NCBI RefSeq assembly: GCF_002807665.1
Contig: NZ_PEAY01000008.1
Coordinates: forward strand, 1-64,000
Source of the DNA: Neoalteromonas facilis
GTDB taxonomy: Bacteria > Pseudomonadota > Gammaproteobacteria > Enterobacterales > Alteromonadaceae
Reading direction: 5' to 3'
DNA: 64,000 nt
Shown here: positions 62,676-64,000 of the stretch, piece after piece
Layout: the number at the start of each line of letters is the position of its first letter
Numbering within the stretch: position 1 is the first letter of the stretch
The notes under the pieces: generated by a model
Databases searched by the model: none
Told to the model about the DNA's origin: nothing
What the model saw: only the letters and a program-made list of their open reading frames with translations
Position numbers and translations under genes: made by a program

Positions 62676-63510
62676 CATTTTGGAAGAGAAGCATTATGTG
62701 TGGATATGGGTAACCTGTATCACTTTTGTATGTGTTATTTCCGTGGTCAATAATCAATTTCTCACCACTGTTTCGTTAGAGCCTCTTCTTTTGCTACCAG
62801 TGGTGATTGCCAGTTGGTATGGCAACTTAATTACCGGTTTATCTGTGTCATTTATTTCGGCACTTGCTATCATTGTATCTTACGATCGAGCTTCGCTTGC
62901 TATTCCAAGCACTGACGCGGTATGTACGGCCCTAGTTTACTTGTCGGCACTATGTATTTTAAGCATATTAATCAATAACTTTAGTAACGTTTTTAAAGTT
63001 GAAGAGGCAGCCGCCGAGCATGACCACCTAACTGGTTTGTTAAACACTCGCGGGCTGACTTCATTACTAGAAGAAGAGATCGCGCGAACCAGACGTTACA
63101 GACACCCCTTCACAGTTGCTTATATCGATATTGATAACTTTAAGACCATCAATGACACAAAAGGCCATTATGGAGGCGACGTCATACTGTGCAAACTAGC
63201 GAAAATTATAACCAAATCATTTAGAGAAAGTGATTACATTGGCCGGATTGGTGGCGATGAATTTGTGTGTTTATTGCCTGAAACAAAACAGCCAGATGCT
63301 AAAGTTGTATTTGACAAGCTACACAAGAATTTAGACACGGCATTTCGTAACGAAGATATTACCGTTACCTTTAGTATAGGCGTTGTTACGTTCGAATCTG
63401 CCCCTCCAAGTACGCAAACGGCACTGGCATTAGTCGACAGTGTCATGTACCGCGTTAAGAAACTAAACAAGAACGACGCCGCGTTTCAGGTTTACTCTTC
63501 AACGTCTTAA
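62659..63510 (+). CDS. Membrane diguanylate cyclase
   Basis: 283 residues with about four N-terminal helices (residues 14-112, in a pattern recalling the KdpD DUF4118 region) and a GGDEF domain with DHLTGLLNTRG, YIDIDNFKTINDTKGHYGGD and an intact IGGDEF. The RESD motif five residues before the active site fits a product-inhibition site. GTG at 62659 overlaps the end of the HflC-like gene by 17 bases, so it is coupled to it. Likely makes cyclic di-GMP at the membrane in response to an unknown signal. Confidence 0.88.
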   Translation: MKTIFNILEEKHYVWIWVTCITFVCVISVVNNQFLTTVSLEPLLLLPVVIASWYGNLITGLSVSFISALAIIVSYDRASLAIPSTDAVCTALVYLSALCILSILINNFSNVFKVEEAAAEHDHLTGLLNTRGLTSLLEEEIARTRRYRHPFTVAYIDIDNFKTINDTKGHYGGDVILCKLAKIITKSFRESDYIGRIGGDEFVCLLPETKQPDAKVVFDKLHKNLDTAFRNEDITVTFSIGVVTFESAPPSTQTALALVDSVMYRVKKLNKNDAAFQVYSSTS

Positions 63511-63676
63511 TAGAATTTTGTTTATCAATAATTAGGCTTGATACAAAAAAGAATAGCTTGCGAAAGTTATTGTGAGCTTGGCCTGAAGCAGGCATGCGAT
63601 CATGCAAAGAATTTACAAAGGTTCTTTTTATCTCTTTAAATAATTGAGTTTTAAAGATTAAAACATACGCTATCTT
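63511..63676. other. Right end of the island, non-coding
   Basis: An AT-rich tail between the GGDEF gene and the right repeat. No gene or integrase relic is recognised. No clear terminator follows the operon here. Confidence 0.5.
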
Positions 63677-63731
63677 TTCAAAATCCGCCGCCTTTACGGG
63701 TGTGCCGGTTCAAGTCCGGCCTCTGGTACCA
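63677..63731 (+). repeat. Right attachment-site-like repeat: 3' fragment of tRNA-Leu
   Basis: Starts in the anticodon loop (TTCAAAATCCGCCGCC) and runs to the CCA end. It has no 5' half and no promoter, so it is not a functional tRNA. The variable arm reads TTTACG in place of CGAGAG but still pairs. It is probably the original chromosomal 3' end displaced by insertion. Confidence 0.9.
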
Positions 63732-63763
63732 CTTTAGATGATGCAACAACAAACGGCCCAACA

Positions 63764-63787
63764 AACCGACGTAAGTCGGTTTTTTTG
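63764..63787 (+). terminator. Terminator after the tRNA fragment
   Basis: AACCGAC-GTAA-GTCGGTT (63764-63781) plus a T-run, nearly identical to the hairpin after the intact tRNA. Probably the ancestral chromosomal terminator of the tRNA-Leu gene. Confidence 0.88.
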
Positions 63788-63868
63788 TGTCTGAAGCAGA
63801 GACCTAAAGCAGCAATAAAACAAGAAAATTTCTTTGAAGAAAAATAACTTCTTGTGCGCAAGCACCCC

Positions 63869-64000
63869 TTATTTTTCTGCTTTGCAGTTGCTAAACAATT
63901 CATAACCAGCCAATAAATCACTGAGTTCTTCATCGATTGAGTTTTGTCGCAACTGATGAAATTCTTGTCCTAGATTTTGTAGTTGCTCGTCGATATTTTT
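63869..64000 (-). CDS. C-terminal end of an unrecognised protein (5' part outside the window)
   Basis: 43 codons in frame to the right window edge, ending at TAA (63871-63869). The residues are hydrophilic and probably helical (KNIDEQLQNLGQEFHQL) with a Cys near the end (FSNCKAEK). I do not recognise the family. It is the first gene beyond the island and reads towards it. Confidence 0.55.
   Translation of the reverse strand, partial: KNIDEQLQNLGQEFHQLRQNSIDEELSDLLAGYELFSNCKAEK

Larger units (their letters stand above)
47963..63731 (+). mobile_element. Genomic island inserted in the 3' half of tRNA-Leu(CAA)
   Basis: The stretch is bounded by a 55-nt direct repeat of the tRNA 3' half; one unit spans 15,714 bp. 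Cargo in order: nhaA, a Crp/Fnr regulator, a giant cyclic-glucan synthase-like protein, a BON lipoprotein, HflK-like, HflC-like and a GGDEF protein. All cargo is on the plus strand. No integrase, excisionase, transposase or transfer gene is visible, so the element is either an immobile relic or is moved by enzymes supplied from elsewhere. Housekeeping genes common to relatives lie to the left of it. Confidence 0.82.

Noticed and set aside
63677-63731. A second tRNA-Leu gene
   Set aside because: Only the 3' part from the anticodon loop onward is present; there is no D-arm, no 5' acceptor strand and no promoter.
63694-63933. A 79-codon minus-strand frame across the tRNA fragment
   Set aside because: It covers the reverse complement of the tRNA 3' end and hairpin terminator and overlaps the real minus-strand gene end in another frame.

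Overview
The window looks like the chromosome of a marine gammaproteobacterium of the order Alteromonadales. This is inferred from gene content and protein similarity recalled from memory; no search was run. Support comes from a close ArcB homologue next to gltBD, the complete kdsD-kdsC-lptC-lptA-lptB-rpoN-hpf-ptsN-rapZ-ptsO block facing mlaFEDCB-ibaG-murA, a PepA beginning like the E. coli protein, the pepA/lptFG divergence, and several large periplasmic-propeller sensors.

Layout. 1-320: 3' end of an unrecognised gene and a strong terminator. 0.36-6.3 kb: propeller-type diguanylate cyclase, S41 peptidase, M14 carboxypeptidase. 6.3-7.7 kb: an ArsP-type permease and its ArsR repressor, with an apparently leaderless promoter. 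7.9-9.1 kb: trpS, preceded by a short leader peptide with two adjacent Trp codons, an intrinsic terminator and a hairpin that can mask the trpS ribosome site. 9.3-18.2 kb: arcB (-) and gltBD (+). 18.2-21.5 kb: propeller-type histidine kinase. 21.7-29.6 kb (-): nitrogen-PTS, rapZ, rpoN and LPS transport/KDO genes. 29.9-34.5 kb (+): Mla phospholipid-transport operon, ibaG, murA. 34.5-39.0 kb: HPt/HD-GYP protein, plsC, rraB, an anchored surface protein, an RHH protein and an SPFH protein. 39.2-46.8 kb: valS-holC-pepA (-), lptFG (+), an RDD protein. 47.0-48.0 kb: a periplasmic solute-binding-like protein and tRNA-Leu(CAA) with a near-consensus promoter.

48.0-63.7 kb is the most unusual part. The last 55 nt of tRNA-Leu recur in direct orientation at 63677-63731 (50 of 55 identical) and both copies are followed by a similar hairpin terminator. 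The 15.7 kb between them therefore behaves as a tRNA-integrated genomic island. It carries nhaA, a Crp/Fnr regulator, a 2,877-residue cyclic beta-1,2-glucan synthase-like protein, a BON-domain lipoprotein, an HflK/HflC-like pair and a membrane GGDEF protein, but no recognisable integrase. The last five genes are tightly packed and probably one operon. The content suggests a transferable envelope/osmotic-stress cassette, which is inference.

The minus-strand gene at the right edge (63869-64000) is the C-terminus of an unrecognised protein beyond the island.
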